Below the pieces are notes generated by a model. That model worked only from the letters and a program-made list of their open reading frames with translations. It did not search any database and was not told the origin of the DNA. This document shows, in pieces, positions 22,801 through 34,704 of a stretch of 64,000 nucleotides of DNA. Origin of the DNA: Eutreptiella sp. 'Long Island Sound 2002' (lineage: Eukaryota; Euglenozoa; Euglenophyceae; Eutreptiales; Eutreptiaceae); assembly GCA_964036045.1 (NCBI GenBank), contig OZ038389.1:41356064-41420063 (forward strand), read 5' to 3'. The position numbers were made by a program, and so were the translations under genes. Numbering within the stretch: the first letter of the stretch is position 1; each line of letters begins with the position of its first letter.

Positions 22801-23560
22801 CGATCTTTTGCTCTGGTTTGAGGGTTATTTGTTTAACCATTGCTTGAGTACCGAGGGCTATTGCTCGAGGTGCGCACACCATCCCGAAAAAACAACATGA
22901 GCACTATTGTCCGTTCAAAGTTGTACACACCGGAGGGTGCTCGTGCCTAAACCAAAGGATGGTGGATCCTTACCAGCATGGCTTGCCAGGAGGACGGTTG
23001 GTTTTGGTTGCATTTCGAGGATGCATGTTTCTCCGCCAGTAAAAAAACCCGGCGTGTTACACTTTGGACCCTTCGTTAGTCGCTGCATGAACACCGAGGC
23101 AAACTATGCAGACTGCAAAGACACACACAAAAGAAACTCAGGCAGGGCAACCGCACAGTAGTGCAGGGTTCCATACTATGCTTTGAGGTCCAGAGAGGCA
23201 TTGTGCTGATTGGGTGAGACACATCGTTTACAGCACTTGCGCCATAAATTCCACATTTAACGTCAGAAATCAAAGCACAATTCACGTGGTGTCAGCCTTT
23301 GGATACATGACCACCCTACCTGCTGTCCACCAAGTTCAGGCATGCAATCATAAAAAGGATTATTCTGACAAAGACAAGAAACGATTGTGGGTGTCTTTGC
23401 AGTTGACGGACCACACCAGCAAATCGACAGCTGATTGTCCATTTGCCTTCTTTAGACTTGGCGCGTACAAACAGTTACTGCTGCGGAGGAAAAGGTTGCA
23501 GCTTCAAAATGCTGCAGTGCTGTTGTACAAATTGTTGTGCTGTGTTTCGTTTGCCTTGCC
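19880..23560. other. No gene seen in 3.7 kb
   Basis: G runs at about 20630, 21390 and C runs at 20950, 21635, 22460 divide this stretch. From 21390 to 21640 AT-rich phrases such as GGCAAATTTTGGTCCAAAATT recur (21481, 21590). 22600-22900 is relatively AT rich and without long frames. Confidence 0.4.
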
Positions 23561-23565
23561 CATCA

Positions 23566-23640
23566 CCTCAGTTGTTGAATCTGTTTCAACTCCTGCCAGT
23601 CCCTCAGTTGTTGAATCTGTTTCAACTCCTGCCAGTTCCT
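23566..23640 (+). repeat. 36-bp direct repeat
   Basis: Two copies of CTCAGTTGTTGAATCTGTTT followed by CAACTCCTGCCAGT. The unit is divisible by three and encodes SVVESVSTPAS twice in the plus frame 23214-23714, which otherwise has no recognisable feature. Confidence 0.8.
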
Positions 23641-24324
23641 GTGTGACGACAACTTGGGCTCTATGCCCAGGACGCCCTTCCTCCTCCTTCTTTTCACTTA
23701 CAGTCACCCAGTAACACCCCACCTGCCAAGAAAACCGTTGTTTTTTTGAGCATTTCGGTGCCAACTTTCCCATTAATCCGGAAAGATCCGAAGTCCTCAT
23801 GGGACCCCCTGGCCATCTAGCATTCTCCCCTCCGACGCCTCTGTGGGGGTAAAGACATGTCAACAAAAGGCACTGAAACGTCGTTTGGATCATGTCGCTG
23901 TTCGAATTGATGACAGCGCATCTGCCACGCCCTCTCTCCAGGTGCCCCCCTCCCCTTGCACAACCAGCCGTAAAACGACCAAAAGGCGCGTTTTGCTGTG
24001 CACACACATCCCTGACCCACAACCAACACGACTCGGGTCCTCAGACGTTCACTTGGACCCAAAATTGGTGCAATCCCATTCCACTGTGCAGCAAGTGCAG
24101 CCGGTGCACGATGCGGTCCAAAAATGCACCAAAACACAAATGAAAGCATCGCCAATTCGATGGGTCCACAAGATGACAGAAAGAGCGGAACAGGCCCAAA
24201 CATTTGGTACTGCCCGGACCGGGCGATGCCTGAGCAGTGATGGCAGTGTGCCTGGGCTCTGCATACCAGTTAACCGTTACCAGCCTGTCCCCTCAGCACG
24301 GGACCCCTGTTCCCAGAGTTTGTG

Positions 24325-24425
24325 GTGGTTGCGCCGTGCTACATCCGATTCTCTTTGCCCAAGAATCGAACTCGGAAGTCCAGGACACGCGGCATACTGA
24401 CCACTTGGCCAGACCACTTGCTGAG
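24325..24425 (-). other. tRNA-like remnant
   Basis: On the minus strand TCTGGCCAAGTGGTCAGTA resembles an A box and D-arm, and CCGAGTTCGATTCTTGG makes a paired T-arm. The anticodon stem does not form. I read this as a decayed tRNA gene or a SINE head. Confidence 0.35.
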
Positions 24426-24439
24426 GGTGCGGCCTAGGG

Positions 24440-27400
24440 CAGTGGGGGTGCTATGATACATGCTTTCAAATCGGTGGAGACCCATCCCGTTTGGCTGGAG
24501 GTTGCTGTTCACTCCATCGCAGGAACACGCATGTTTCCTCCTGAGGAAATCCTTAAGAAGGGGGCGGGGGGGGGGGCACAATGGCGGAATAGGGCTGCCG
24601 GATGAGACTTCCGGTTCCACGCACTTGGCTGACCCTCCAGACTTGGGGGGGGGGGGGGGGCAAACACTAATTAAGAAGAGCTAAGCGAAAAAGAAGAGCT
24701 AAGCGCCGCCAGACTTGGGGGGGTTCACCATAAAGCGGGGAAGAGGGAGGTATAGGGGGCGTGTCTGCGCAGCGCGTCCACAGCGCGGAATGGCAGGTTG
24801 GCTTTCCCTTGACCACCATGACAACCACGCACCACCGGGGAGGCCTATGTCCACAGGACAACAACAGCAGATTTAGACCGCAATCTGGCATTTTCAGTGT
24901 GAAACATGGTTTGCTTTCATTCATGATCTGAGCTGTTGGACCGAGTAAGAACAGTCCTGCGTCTGGGGACGCAGTGGCTACCGCGGTCACCTTCGCCATC
25001 GGAAAAAAAACGGGTCGAAAATAGCCTCCCTTTTGCACCGCGCGGGCACAGCGCACGGGGCGCCCCCATCGCAGTGCAGTTTTGTGGGTGGGAATGAAAT
25101 ATCTGCCCCAGTGCTCAGACTTGCCACGTGTTGCCTCCGGCCTCTGGTGCTCAGCTGCAGCCTGTCGAGGTCCAGGACGCCGGGGAGTCCGGCAAAGAGG
25201 TAGAGCGGGCGAGACAGCGAGGCATGGGACGCTGGGGTGAGGGGCTGCAGACACCCCCAGCGGGTGAGAGGGGCCTTATCCTGTTTGTCATGAGTCTGCC
25301 CGGGGGTTGTGTCAGGTCGCGGCGGGGCCGGAGCGGTAGATCATCGCATCAACAACCGGCGGCAGAACGCGACGGCCCCCGAGGCACGGGCGCCGGGGCG
25401 TTGGTGTGTGCCACGGGTCCGAGGAGCACCGGGTGGCCCCTGCTCTGCGAGACCTGAGGGGCTGGACCGTCAAATGGGGGGAGGGGAGCGGGGGGTTTGG
25501 CATGACGCCCGGCGGGTTCCCGCAACGAGGCCTCTATCGTTGCCTTAGGGGGCATTTTTGCACAGCGCGGGCACAGCGCGGGCACAGCGCCAATTATTAC
25601 GGTGATTATCCAGGTAACAACCCCGAAAACCACGCACCTGCGGAATCATGCACAATCAATTCAAAACTCAAAAATTCAAACATCTGATGCTTGCCATGGG
25701 TCCCAGGGACCTAAATTCTGCCCCCTATAGCCCTGTCCACTGCAGCAGCCATTCAATGACGTCCTTTCAATCTTCTGAACTTACCGAACTCCCGGTGGTG
25801 GAGAACAGCCAACTTTTCGCACAGCGCGCGCACAGCGCGTGCACAGCGCACGGTACGCCCCCTTACACGTGCTTGGGCACAGGCACGGGCACATGCCGGA
25901 GGCCTGTCAGACCCGTGCGGAGCACGTTGCAGCTTCCGGGCACCAAAAAGGGCTGGTTGTACCGAAGCCGTCGCCGTGTTTTGTCTGACGTGCTGAGGGA
26001 TTCGTGCGTATGTGTGCCGTCTGCCCCCGTATTGCGCGCTGGCTACCGTAGCGCGAAGCTGCCCCACGCCTTCTGGCTCAAACTGGACGGCGCTTCAAAG
26101 CCGTGAACACGTCGTGCGACCGCACCCCCTGTGCGTCTTGTTGTGAACGCTTGGTCATCTGCACAGTTCGCTTCTGCATCGCTGCTTTGATCCGATGAAA
26201 ACAAAAGAGAGATTATTGATCGATGTTTCGTTGTGACAGAGGTCAGTTGTGAATGTGCATATCGGTGGAGGGAGGGGGGGGTGTTCCATTAGGGCTGGTG
26301 GCGTCCCTTGCGGTGCAACCGGTGTCCAGTGCCAAGACTTCTGTGTCACGTGCTCATTGGTCGAGGTCATTTTGTAGCGGGAGGAGAGGGGGGGGAGGAG
26401 GGGGGGGGGGGGGGGGGCTCAGAGACCCCCTCGGAACTCCGCAAGAAGTGGATGTCACGCAGAAGCCACACCTCCGCTCGCTCTCTGGCCACTGGGTCAC
26501 ATTTCGCCGACTCATTGACTGACGGGGTCGTGAACAGTCAACCCGATTCCCTTCTGCCCCCCCCCCCCCCCCCCATTCTCTCCTCTGCTCCGCCTCCGGG
26601 GGAATCCTTTGCACTGCGGCGCTACTTTGGGACCAGATCCCCCCCGAAGAGCCCCCAGGCACGCCCCTTCCAAACGGCCTCTCGGCGCAGACCCCCCCGC
26701 CATTCCCACCGCCGCGGGGGTCGCGGGGTGGGGCCCGGGGGACCGGGACTGGCACCGTCTGTCTTCATCGAGACCACATGAGGCAGACCGCGCCACGATC
26801 CGGGGAGTATGGGGGGGGGGGGGGGGGACTTCCGTGGCGCGCGGCGCACGGCCCGAGGGGCGGGGCACGACTCGTGCGAGGCCCCGGTGCGCCACCGCTC
26901 GCCCCTCCGCCGCGTGACCTTTGCACCGTCGAACACGCTCAACGCTGTGCACCGGGGCACTGCGGGCGGGGGGGGTCACGGTCGTCGCGCACGGTCTCGA
27001 CCGGACGTGCCACTAGCGTCTGGCACGGAAACGAGTCCTCAGTAGCGATCGACCTCGCAACAAAGGCCACTCAGTAATACCCGCCCCCCTGCACCACCGG
27101 AACTCAGTAGGAACGTGCGGCGTCCAGCGTGTGGCTCAGTAGGACCCTGCCCCATCCGATCATGTCTGAGCTGGCAGACGCTAATGGCAAGTCTGGTCTC
27201 AACTGACCACTCATTCGGGATGCATCTTTCGCTGCGTCGTCCATCAACACATCATAACAAAATGCAGCCGCCGAGCGGGTGAAGTGGGGGGCACGCAAAA
27301 GCGCGGGTCTTGTGAAAACCGATGGCTCTCAACCCCCCAAAAAAAGGCGCTGCCGCGGACAGAGGGATCAGGTCGCGGCCCGCGCCAAACCAAAAGCGCC

Positions 27401-27800
27401 GGACGCTCAATGAGCGCGTGCGCAAGCGCGACTCGCAGGCCCCGCCGTGCGGCACGAATGGGCCCAAGACACGGGACCACGCGACGGTCACCCGGGGGCT
27501 GTGCCGGAGGGGCTGGAGGGGCACCGCGTGGCCAGTGCCGTGCCTTTCGCGTGACGCGGTGGTGTTGATCGAGCGGGTGTGCGGGGGGCAGTCGAGGGTG
27601 AGGGGGGGTCCAGTCCCCCGGGCACGTGGGGGGGGGGGGGCTGGGGCATGACGCCCGGAGGAGGTGCTGTCCGAAGCAGCGCGGCGGCGCGGATTGGCCT
27701 CTCGCCTTCCGTTGCCCGTTCCTTGACCCCGTGCCCCTCCGTCGGCGGCGGTGCCCATCGGCCTCGCACCACCGCGTGCCCTCCCTCTCCCCCGCCTTCC
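24440..27800. other. No firm gene; simple repeats and G runs
   Basis: GCACAGCGCG decamers are clustered at 25558-25590 and again at 25818-25850. A plus frame ending 26105 (TKKGWLYRSRRRVLSDVL) looks partly protein-like but is unassigned. G runs lie near 24574, 24648, 26395, 26811 and 27631. An R4-like start (TTTGGCATGACGCC after a G run) is at 25495 and a longer R4 copy at about 27645-27790. Confidence 0.4.
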
Positions 27801-27808
27801 CTACGCCC

Positions 27809-28008
27809 CCTCCCTTTCCCTTCGGAGGGGGTGCCAACAGAGCCCCCGGACTGTCCCTGCCTCACTGCCCCGCGCCGGGTCCACGCGGAGGAGGGCAACG
27901 GCCCTCGCCGTGGGCCAGGGGCGTCCAGGCAGACCCCCCAAACCGGCGGCCGCGGGGGAGGGGGGGGGGGGGAGTTCCACTACTTCACCGTCGACAACGG
28001 CCCTGCCC
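27809..28008. repeat. R5 direct duplication, copy 1
   Basis: About 195 bp from TTCCCTTCGGAGGGGGTGCC to TTCACCGTCGACAACG recur at 29213-29402. A minus-strand frame beginning MPSSAWTRRGAV is shared by both copies. Confidence 0.85.
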
Positions 28009-28539
28009 TCCCCCACCCCCAAAAAAAACAAGTCACCACTGAATCAGTTTTGGAGCGTTGTGTATCGTACGCAATCCTCGCAGAACTCCGTCATATGCCG
28101 AGCTCAGGGGGATTGTCCTGCGCCTCCACAAAGGCTTGTGCACGAAGAGGGGCAGAGACGGGCTTGAGCGGGGGGTTGGGGGAGGGGGGGTGGCGGGTTA
28201 GAACAGGAGGTGGAAAGGGGGGGGGGGGGTTCATGGCGGTCGAAGGAGCAGCGGGGGAGGGGGGGGGGGGGGGGCTTGCCGCGACTGTGATCTGCACTTG
28301 GGGCTTGCGCTGCTGTGCGACTCGGTGGGTGCCCGGCAGCCCCCTGACAACACAACCGACTCCAACCGCCGCCGGTTCTCCTGCAACCGCCTCCGAGGCC
28401 CGTCGGTTGACCTCCAACGGCCGTAGGCTGTCCGCGCCACAAAATTACATGGTCCGTTGATGACCGGGGCCCGTTCCCGGCCATAAATCCCTCTGCTCCT
28501 GAGCAAGCCCCAAGTCCTCGGCAATCCCCAGCCCGAGGC

Positions 28540-28741
28540 ATGCATTCGAAGGGAAGGGGCCTCAGAGGCGGCCCCAGAAGCGGTTGGACAGGCGGTTGGA
28601 GGAGGTTGCCAAATCGGTTGGGGGCGGTTTCTGTCGGTTACAAATGCCATTGAAGCCCGCGTCTGGCGTCAGGGGGACAGTGGCTGGGCATAGGCTGGGC
28701 GCCCTGGAGAGGGGGGCTACCTCCCTCCCGTTCCAATGCAT
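28540..28741 (+). repeat. R2 miniature inverted-repeat element, copy a (202 bp)
   Basis: Best-preserved copy. The left end ATGCATTCGAAGGGAAGG mirrors the right end CCTCCCGTTCCAATGCAT. Inside are GGCGGTTGG units, TACAAATGCCATTGAAGCC and GGCTGGGCGCCCTGGAGAGG. It lies between the two R5 copies. No coding capacity, so it would depend on an enzyme made elsewhere. Confidence 0.8.
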
Positions 28742-29065
28742 TCCTGCCCAGCCCCCCCTCCCCCCGAGTCCCCGAAGTCATGAGGCTGCTCCCCCTGAGG
28801 GACCGCGCAAGGCACTGCACTCTCCCCGTTTCGCTGATGGGCCCTCTCAACGCCCTCCCGCCCCGTTGGGCACGTCTGGGTACCGGCAATGCCCATGAGG
28901 ACCGGGGGCCTGCCGGTCGCATGCGCACGCCCGTCTGCCGCCGCTCGTCGGGTCGCGCTGGTGAAGGGCGGGGACGTGGAGGAGTGCCGGGCCTGCGCGT
29001 GAGGAAAGGGGGTCTCGAGAGGCGGCTACGGGCGGTTGGAAAAGCGGTTGGGGAGAGAGAGCCGG

Positions 29066-29120
29066 GCGGTTGCCGGGCGGTTGCCGGGCGGTTGCCGGGC
29101 GGTTGCCGGGCGGTTGGGAA
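29066..29120 (+). repeat. 11-bp tandem repeat
   Basis: Five units of GGGCGGTTGCC in a row, the same core motif found inside R2. Confidence 0.85.
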
Positions 29121-29212
29121 CGGACGGAGGCGGTTGGGGGGGGGGGGACGGGAGGTCAGTCCCGAACGGGGGGTTCGCTCCCGTCGGTCGTGCTCTTTGC
29201 CATCCTCCATCC

Positions 29213-29402
29213 CTTTCCCTTCGGAGGGGGTGCCACCGGAGCCCCCGGACGGTCCCTGTTCCACTGCCCCGCGTCGGGACCACGCGGAGGAGGGCAACGG
29301 CCCTCGCCGTGGGCCAGGGGCGTTCAGGCGGAGCCCCCCAAATCGGCGGCCGCGGGGGGGGGGGGGGGGAGTTCCACTACTTCACCGTCGACAACGTCCC
29401 TG
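29213..29402. repeat. R5 direct duplication, copy 2
   Basis: Counterpart of 27809-28008, about 1.4 kb away in the same orientation. The G run next to the GGAGTTCCACTACTTCACCG block differs in length between copies. Confidence 0.85.
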
Positions 29403-30621
29403 GCAGCCCCCAGCCCCCGCGCGCGGGGCTTGTCTGGAGGGGGGGTACCGACGGGGACCAGAAGCCCGTGGGTCACGCCAGGCCCCAGTGCCCCATCCGC
29501 ACCATCTGCCCCCGCCCCATGTGCGTGGGGGTCCCAGGGCCCATGGCACACCCGCCCTCTCTGATCGGAGGCTGCCCGGGCACTGGCCGCCACCGCAGCA
29601 GCGCGGCGAGCCACCGACAACCGGCAACGACAGACGACGGACTGCGGCGATGGCAAGTCGGCGACAGCGGCGGTGGCGCACGGGATTTCTGTTGTCCTGG
29701 ACCACAAGGCCGCCGACTGTCACAACGAGAGGGTCCATTCCGCGTCGCGTGCGACTGCCGCGTGCGCAACAGAACGGGGGCTTCCGGTTGCGTGCAATGC
29801 GTGAGTTCGCACCGGGCGCCCAGTGCCCGTGTCTTTTGTTTGACGCTTGTCGGTAAAGGGCATGTGTAGAACTGAGGGAGGGGGCCGGGGTGTTGGGAGG
29901 GTCTGCGCACCGCAGATATGTGGACACGGCCCCAGGCAGACCGGCCGAGAAGTGTACAGTCACGATTGGGCGGTTACACACGGCGGTTCGGTTCGCTCAC
30001 GCTCCTGAAGGAACGTAGCCAAAGCGACAGTCCCCTGGCCCCCCTGAGGGACAATCAAGGAACACGCGGCGCACAAAGGCGCGGTCCGCACAAAGCGAAT
30101 ACGAAACCGTACGTTGTGGTGTGTGCTCAGAGCTGCCTTCGTGTTTTCCGTGCCCCGCCCGCCCGGGCCGCACCCCGCCCGCCACGGGTATGTGACACAC
30201 CCCAACCCCATCTCCAGGGCTTTGCTTGAAGGGGAGGGGTGCGATCGGGGAAATTCCAGAGCTGTCGCATAGCGGTCACAGGGGACGTAAAGCGGTTGGG
30301 GGGTGGGCGGTTACTGGCGGTTGGAAATGCGGTTGGGGCGGGTGTCGGGGTATGGGAATGCCTTTAGGGTAGAGTCAGGGCCGAAGTGTTGGGGGGGAGG
30401 GGGGTACCCCCCTCCCCTTGAAGCGATTCCCTGCCCATCTCCCACACACCTCAATGCACATCGCCCACATCACAACACCCATCGCCCACATAACAATACA
30501 CATCACCCACACCCGACTGCACGTCGCCCGCGCCTTATTACACATGGCCCACACCCCAGTGCACACCCCAGAACACATTGCACACCCCAATGCACGTCGC
30601 CCAGGCCCTGGGACCTGGAAC

Positions 30622-30882
30622 TTATTTCGGGAAATACTCCGGCATCAGCCTTTCGTACATCATGTACTCCTTCGGCAGGAAACACGCAAACACGATGCAG
30701 TCCACTTTGTCGGCGTTGCCGTCGCGTCGGAGCCACGCGGAGATCGTCGACAGAGCGACTCTCGTCGCTTCCTCCAGCGGGTACCCGAAGATGCCCGTGG
30801 AGATGCAGCAGAAGGCGATGCTGCGCAGCCCGTGGCGCTCGACAAGCTCCATGCACGTGTTGTAGCAGGACGTCAAGCGCGC
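30622..30882 (-). CDS. MacroD-type macrodomain protein, exon 2 (C-terminal half)
   Basis: Begins after the acceptor CACTCGCAG and continues in phase 0 from exon 1. It encodes 86 residues to a TAA at 30622-30624. Visible family features are the helix TSCYNTCMELVERHG, the strand SIAFCCISTG and the loop STGIFGYP that wraps the distal ribose and diphosphate of ADP-ribose, followed by EEATRVAL. The end YERLMPEYFPK fits a natural terminus. Downstream (lower coordinates) lies a run of imperfect CACATCGCCCACA repeats. Confidence 0.85.
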   Translation of the reverse strand, partial: ARLTSCYNTCMELVERHGLRSIAFCCISTGIFGYPLEEATRVALSTISAWLRRDGNADKVDCIVFACFLPKEYMMYERLMPEYFPK

Positions 30883-31685
30883 CTGCGAGTGGAAGTGGGG
30901 GTGTGCCCAGGGATGTATTAAAAGGGGGGGAAGTGGGGTCTGAAGGGGGGGGGGGGGGTTGGCTGGGACACCCCTCCTCCTTGGGTCCCCCTATGGTCCC
31001 CGCCGAAGGCGGGCCGAAAAAGCTTAAATCCTCGAGGCGCGGAAGCAAAAATTTGGCTGTCAGCCTCAAACATTAGAACGGAAGGAAAGGGGGGGGGGGG
31101 GGGGGTTGGTTTGGTTTGGTTTGGCTAGCACCCGGCCCGTGGTCTGGGGCGTCACTCTGACTGTGCACGCCCGACCTAAGGCACGGGAATGCGGAAGTGT
31201 TTCGCCGCCGTTCACTCGTGCCCCTGCACGCCTCGCTGACCGTCTGTGCTGAGTGCCGTCCCCTGGTACACCTTCGCTGGACGCCCAATGCCCTCCGTTG
31301 GCCGTCAACCTGATCACGCATGGCCCAGTGGCGAAATTCCACCTCCTGCAGTGCTGCCGGCACATGTACATGGTCCGCCGGTATTGCCGCCCAGTCGTGT
31401 GTGCCTTCACCTTCCGCAGCTATGCATGTGCGATCGGGGAGGGGGGTCTATGGGGGTGGGGGGGGAACCCCCCTCCTCCTACGGTGTACGGCCGTTCTAA
31501 TACACCACTGGGTGTGCCTCATGCTCCTCTCCCCCTCCCTTCTACATTCTGGTTTGGGTGGGTGGAACAGGGTAGAGGTAGTGGTAGAAGAAGCGGACGA
31601 TGTCTAGGCACCAGCGACCCATGAACTCTTCCCCTTCCGGCTTGGGCGATCCCCCAGGACACCCGACCGCCAAGGACGCGATTGT

Positions 31686-31750
31686 ACATGTCCCATGCGG
31701 GATTCGAACTCAGCACCTACTGGTCAGGCCTCATGTGGGACCACGTTTTG
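31686..31750 (-). other. tRNA-like remnant in the macrodomain intron
   Basis: On the minus strand, GTCCCA and TGGGAC could pair as an acceptor stem and GAGTTCGAATCCCGC resembles a T-arm with B box. The D-arm is missing. Not a functional tRNA. Confidence 0.3.
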
Positions 31751-32269
31751 CCCCAAAAAAAAGTCCCTCGCGCCTAAAATTGTGTTTCCAGAAAATCTTT
31801 TCAAAAAAGGGAAAAGCTGACGTTGCAAAGTTGATGTCTGTGGGCATAGGTCAAACGGGGGGTTGGGGGTGACTCAAATTGCAAGTTATCAACCTGCCAA
31901 AATCAATGCTGAAGCCACCTGCAAATCCCCGTGGGTTCGCGCACTGCTTTGTGCACAAAGGACCATACCTCCTTCGCCAGTGCCAGTCCGAGCTCACACA
32001 CGACGCGGTCCCGTCCCGGGGTTAGCGCAACATGGGTCCCCCCGCACTGGTCAGCCCCACTTTCCGCAACGTCCTAGTACCCATGCACTCAGGGCGTGGA
32101 TGGGACCAGGACCCTCCTGCTGGATTTGCGTCTTACTTTTGTGATGCACAGCCGAAGACTGACAGCGGTTGCAGAGTAACCGATAGCGGTAGGTCGGTGA
32201 CCCCCCGGTGGGGAAGTGCTCACTGACGGCAGTCGCCGGGTCCCTCACCGCAGCTGGAGGTCACCAACG

Positions 32270-32610
32270 ACCATGTTGGCCATGCGGGGATGGGCGGGCT
32301 TTGAACTTCAGGGGGATTTGGGTGGGTCAATCAAGCCCTGTGACTAGACCCCCCCAAAAAAAAACGGCCCAATGGATGGCCCCTGCAAAATCCTACCGGG
32401 ATCGACCCCTGGGCCCCGGAGGTGACCCAGACCCAGACCCAGACTTCGGCAAGAACACAAACGCAATTTTTGGAATCAGCGCATCAAGGGGTCCCTCGAA
32501 GGTCATCATTTGCCATGCATTTGGTGGAACCAAAAATTTCGACCATTTTCCATGCGCAAAAATTTTTCGGTGCCTTCGGCCAGAGTTCATTATAATTGAT
32601 CGATGGGCCT
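32270..32610 (+). repeat. R3 dispersed repeat, copy 1
   Basis: Shares outer parts with 36725-36990: GGGCGGGCTTTGAACTTCAG on the left, and TTTTTGGAATCAGCGCATC, TTTGCCATGCA and CTTCGGCCAGAGTT on the right. The inner segment, about 32335-32430, is inverted relative to the other copy. Confidence 0.8.
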
Positions 32611-32678
32611 GTCGATTGAGTCCTTTTCCCGACCCCCCCCCAAAAGTTTTGGGGGGCTCTGTTGACCCCCCCCCCTCG

Positions 32679-32897
32679 TGTGACATTCCGTCGGGTTGTT
32701 GTTTCTTTACGGGGCCTGGACAGTCACCCGTTCTTTCCTTCGCATGTTGCGTCGAGTCGCTGCTTTCTGTTGGCCGTTGCGGCCGGTGCTCCTGCTGGTG
32801 TCGTTTCCGCATTCGCAGAGCCCAGTGGTTGGTGTGCTGGGGTTGTGCTGGATGTGGCATGGTGTGCCGTTTGCGCGTTAGCGCCCCCACTATGGGA
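32679..32897 (-). repeat. R1 dispersed repeat, copy 6
   Basis: Preceded by a C run and CTCGTGTGACATTCC. One C is missing from GGGGCCCTGG relative to other copies, which shifts the shared minus frame. It stops at AGCGCCCCCAC near 32890. Confidence 0.8.
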
Positions 32898-33402
32898 AAC
32901 AGATGCGTGAGCACGACTCTGCACCAGTAGGCAAAGAGAGCGGTCACACGACAAATGCAAAGGAAGAAGAGATCTTCAGTGACATGTCATAGGCGCCTTT
33001 CACTGTAGCGAACAAGACAGCATGGAATCCTTGTTTGTCCACTACACCTACAGTCCTATGAGGTATCATCTGGTCGACACAGGGCAGCAGGAGATGCCAC
33101 AAGGCGTCTGGTTACATAGTGCAACGTCATATAGCATCAGCATTGGCCCCCCGCCCCCGGTGGACTCCCGAGTCCACCCTTGGTTGTGATGAGACAATTG
33201 ACTGAAGGCCTTCAAGGGCTAGCAGATCAGACGACTAGTCTGCGCAGAAATCGGTGCAAGGGCCAGTGTGTGCAATGTGCCGGTAGGCGTAAAAGCGACC
33301 CCGCCACACGGCACGTCTGCGTCGCCATGCCAACCGATCAGAAATGGTGTCAGAGACTAACTGACTGGGGAAGCAGGGAGGATATGAATGTCACCCACTG
33401 TA

Positions 33403-34704
33403 TCAAAAGGGAAACGTCCTAGTGCGTTTTGGCAAGTACGTGGTGCACAGCTGAGCTGCAATAGCAGGGCGCGCACCACGAGGGCAGGGTACCCTAATAA
33501 AAAAAGCCAATTGCATCCAGGCAGTCACGGACATCAAAAGTGAACCCCATGAGTGGATGAAGGGTAGGGTATTGGACAGAGCAGACAAAAATACATTCGT
33601 AGTTCGTCGTGCTGTGGTAGCCCAGAAGCTTTGCAGGGGAGCTCCAAACTTCAATTGCCAGACGGTGTTCAAAGCATTGGGGTGGGCATGGGCAAGGGTA
33701 CAGGAGGGGGAGACAAGCATTGAGACGCCCATGCAACGCACCGTGGATGACATACAATCACCGTGGCACACAAGGTCCAGGTTCTTGTCCCGACATGGGC
33801 ACAGGACCTTGAGACCCCAGATCGATTCCATGGTTTTGCATACGGTATACATCGCGCCCCGCGGCGTGGGGCCCTTGGATGCAACTATCAGGTTGTCACG
33901 GAACTGTTGGAGGGCTACTATATCCCCGGTTCTCAGTGTCCATTGACCAATGCCCGTGTCTGTCACAGCCATATCACCCATATCCCGGAGGGAGGAGACA
34001 AGTGTTTTACACATCCAAACGCAATGAAGATCAGCTGATTGTGCGTTGAAAGGGCCGCCCATAGGGATGGCACCGCCGCGCCTCCATGGCTCACCTGCAG
34101 CCAATACTACATCATCGCAGGTAAGGGAGAATTCGACAAGAGCTATTAACTCATCCATGGTAATACAGTGGAACGTGGACTTCTTTGCTTGGCCTGCCCA
34201 GTCGAGGCAGCGATTTTCCTTGTGTATACTCCAGCCCAGCGTGGTTGCTCGCCAGCGGCGGCGGGCTTTCAACCAAGCGGCGGCTTCATGCATATGCGTA
34301 ATAACAGTGTCCGGGGGTACATGGTTAAACTGTTCTTTGCAGTCTGCTTCGCCAATGCACTGCGGCGACCAAGAATTTAATTTCTGCACCCAACGACCCA
34401 TGTCATTTAGGCTCAATACAAGGAATGCCGCAGGCAGTTCATCAACTAGGGCACGGAGGAAGCATGTATAGGCGCGTGTAGCTATGCGCAGATGGGATCT
34501 GGAAACGAGGGGGGAGGATGCTGCCACAATGGGGCGCCACAGGATTTCATGACTGACACAGGACTTGGCCTTACCTATTAACCAGAGGAGTGCCAGGCGT
34601 GCTTTAGAGTTGCTGGGCCACGTGTGGCTGATAATGACTTGCTGGAGGTCCTGAAAAATGGAGGATGGGTCTGCCGCCTCCCGCGAGTATCCCTGTTGGG
34701 TCAT
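33403..34704 (-). CDS. Reverse-transcriptase-like protein of a retroelement
   Basis: A 433-codon frame with no internal stop, lying in the macrodomain intron and transcribed with it. N-terminal fingers-like text includes EILWRPIVAASSPLVSRSHL. Motif A is probably EADCKEQFNHVPPD, with the first catalytic Asp. Motif B is GGAIPMGGPFNAQSADLH. Motif C is QQFRDNLIVAS, where Asp-Asn stands in place of the usual Asp-Asp. The order and spacing fit an RNA-directed DNA polymerase palm. No endonuclease, integrase or RNase H is seen in this frame. An upstream frame ending at 34701 reads as the same protein in another phase (GSLRRRVQDIARAVTS), pointing to a frameshift at the start. It could be a defective element or a diverged family in which DN is normal. 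Confidence 0.65.
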   Translation of the reverse strand: MTQQGYSREAADPSSIFQDLQQVIISHTWPSNSKARLALLWLIGKAKSCVSHEILWRPIVAASSPLVSRSHLRIATRAYTCFLRALVDELPAAFLVLSLNDMGRWVQKLNSWSPQCIGEADCKEQFNHVPPDTVITHMHEAAAWLKARRRWRATTLGWSIHKENRCLDWAGQAKKSTFHCITMDELIALVEFSLTCDDVVLAAGEPWRRGGAIPMGGPFNAQSADLHCVWMCKTLVSSLRDMGDMAVTDTGIGQWTLRTGDIVALQQFRDNLIVASKGPTPRGAMYTVCKTMESIWGLKVLCPCRDKNLDLVCHGDCMSSTVRCMGVSMLVSPSCTLAHAHPNALNTVWQLKFGAPLQSFWATTARRTTNVFLSALSNTLPFIHSWGSLLMSVTAWMQLAFFIRVPCPRGARPAIAAQLCTTYLPKRTRTFPF

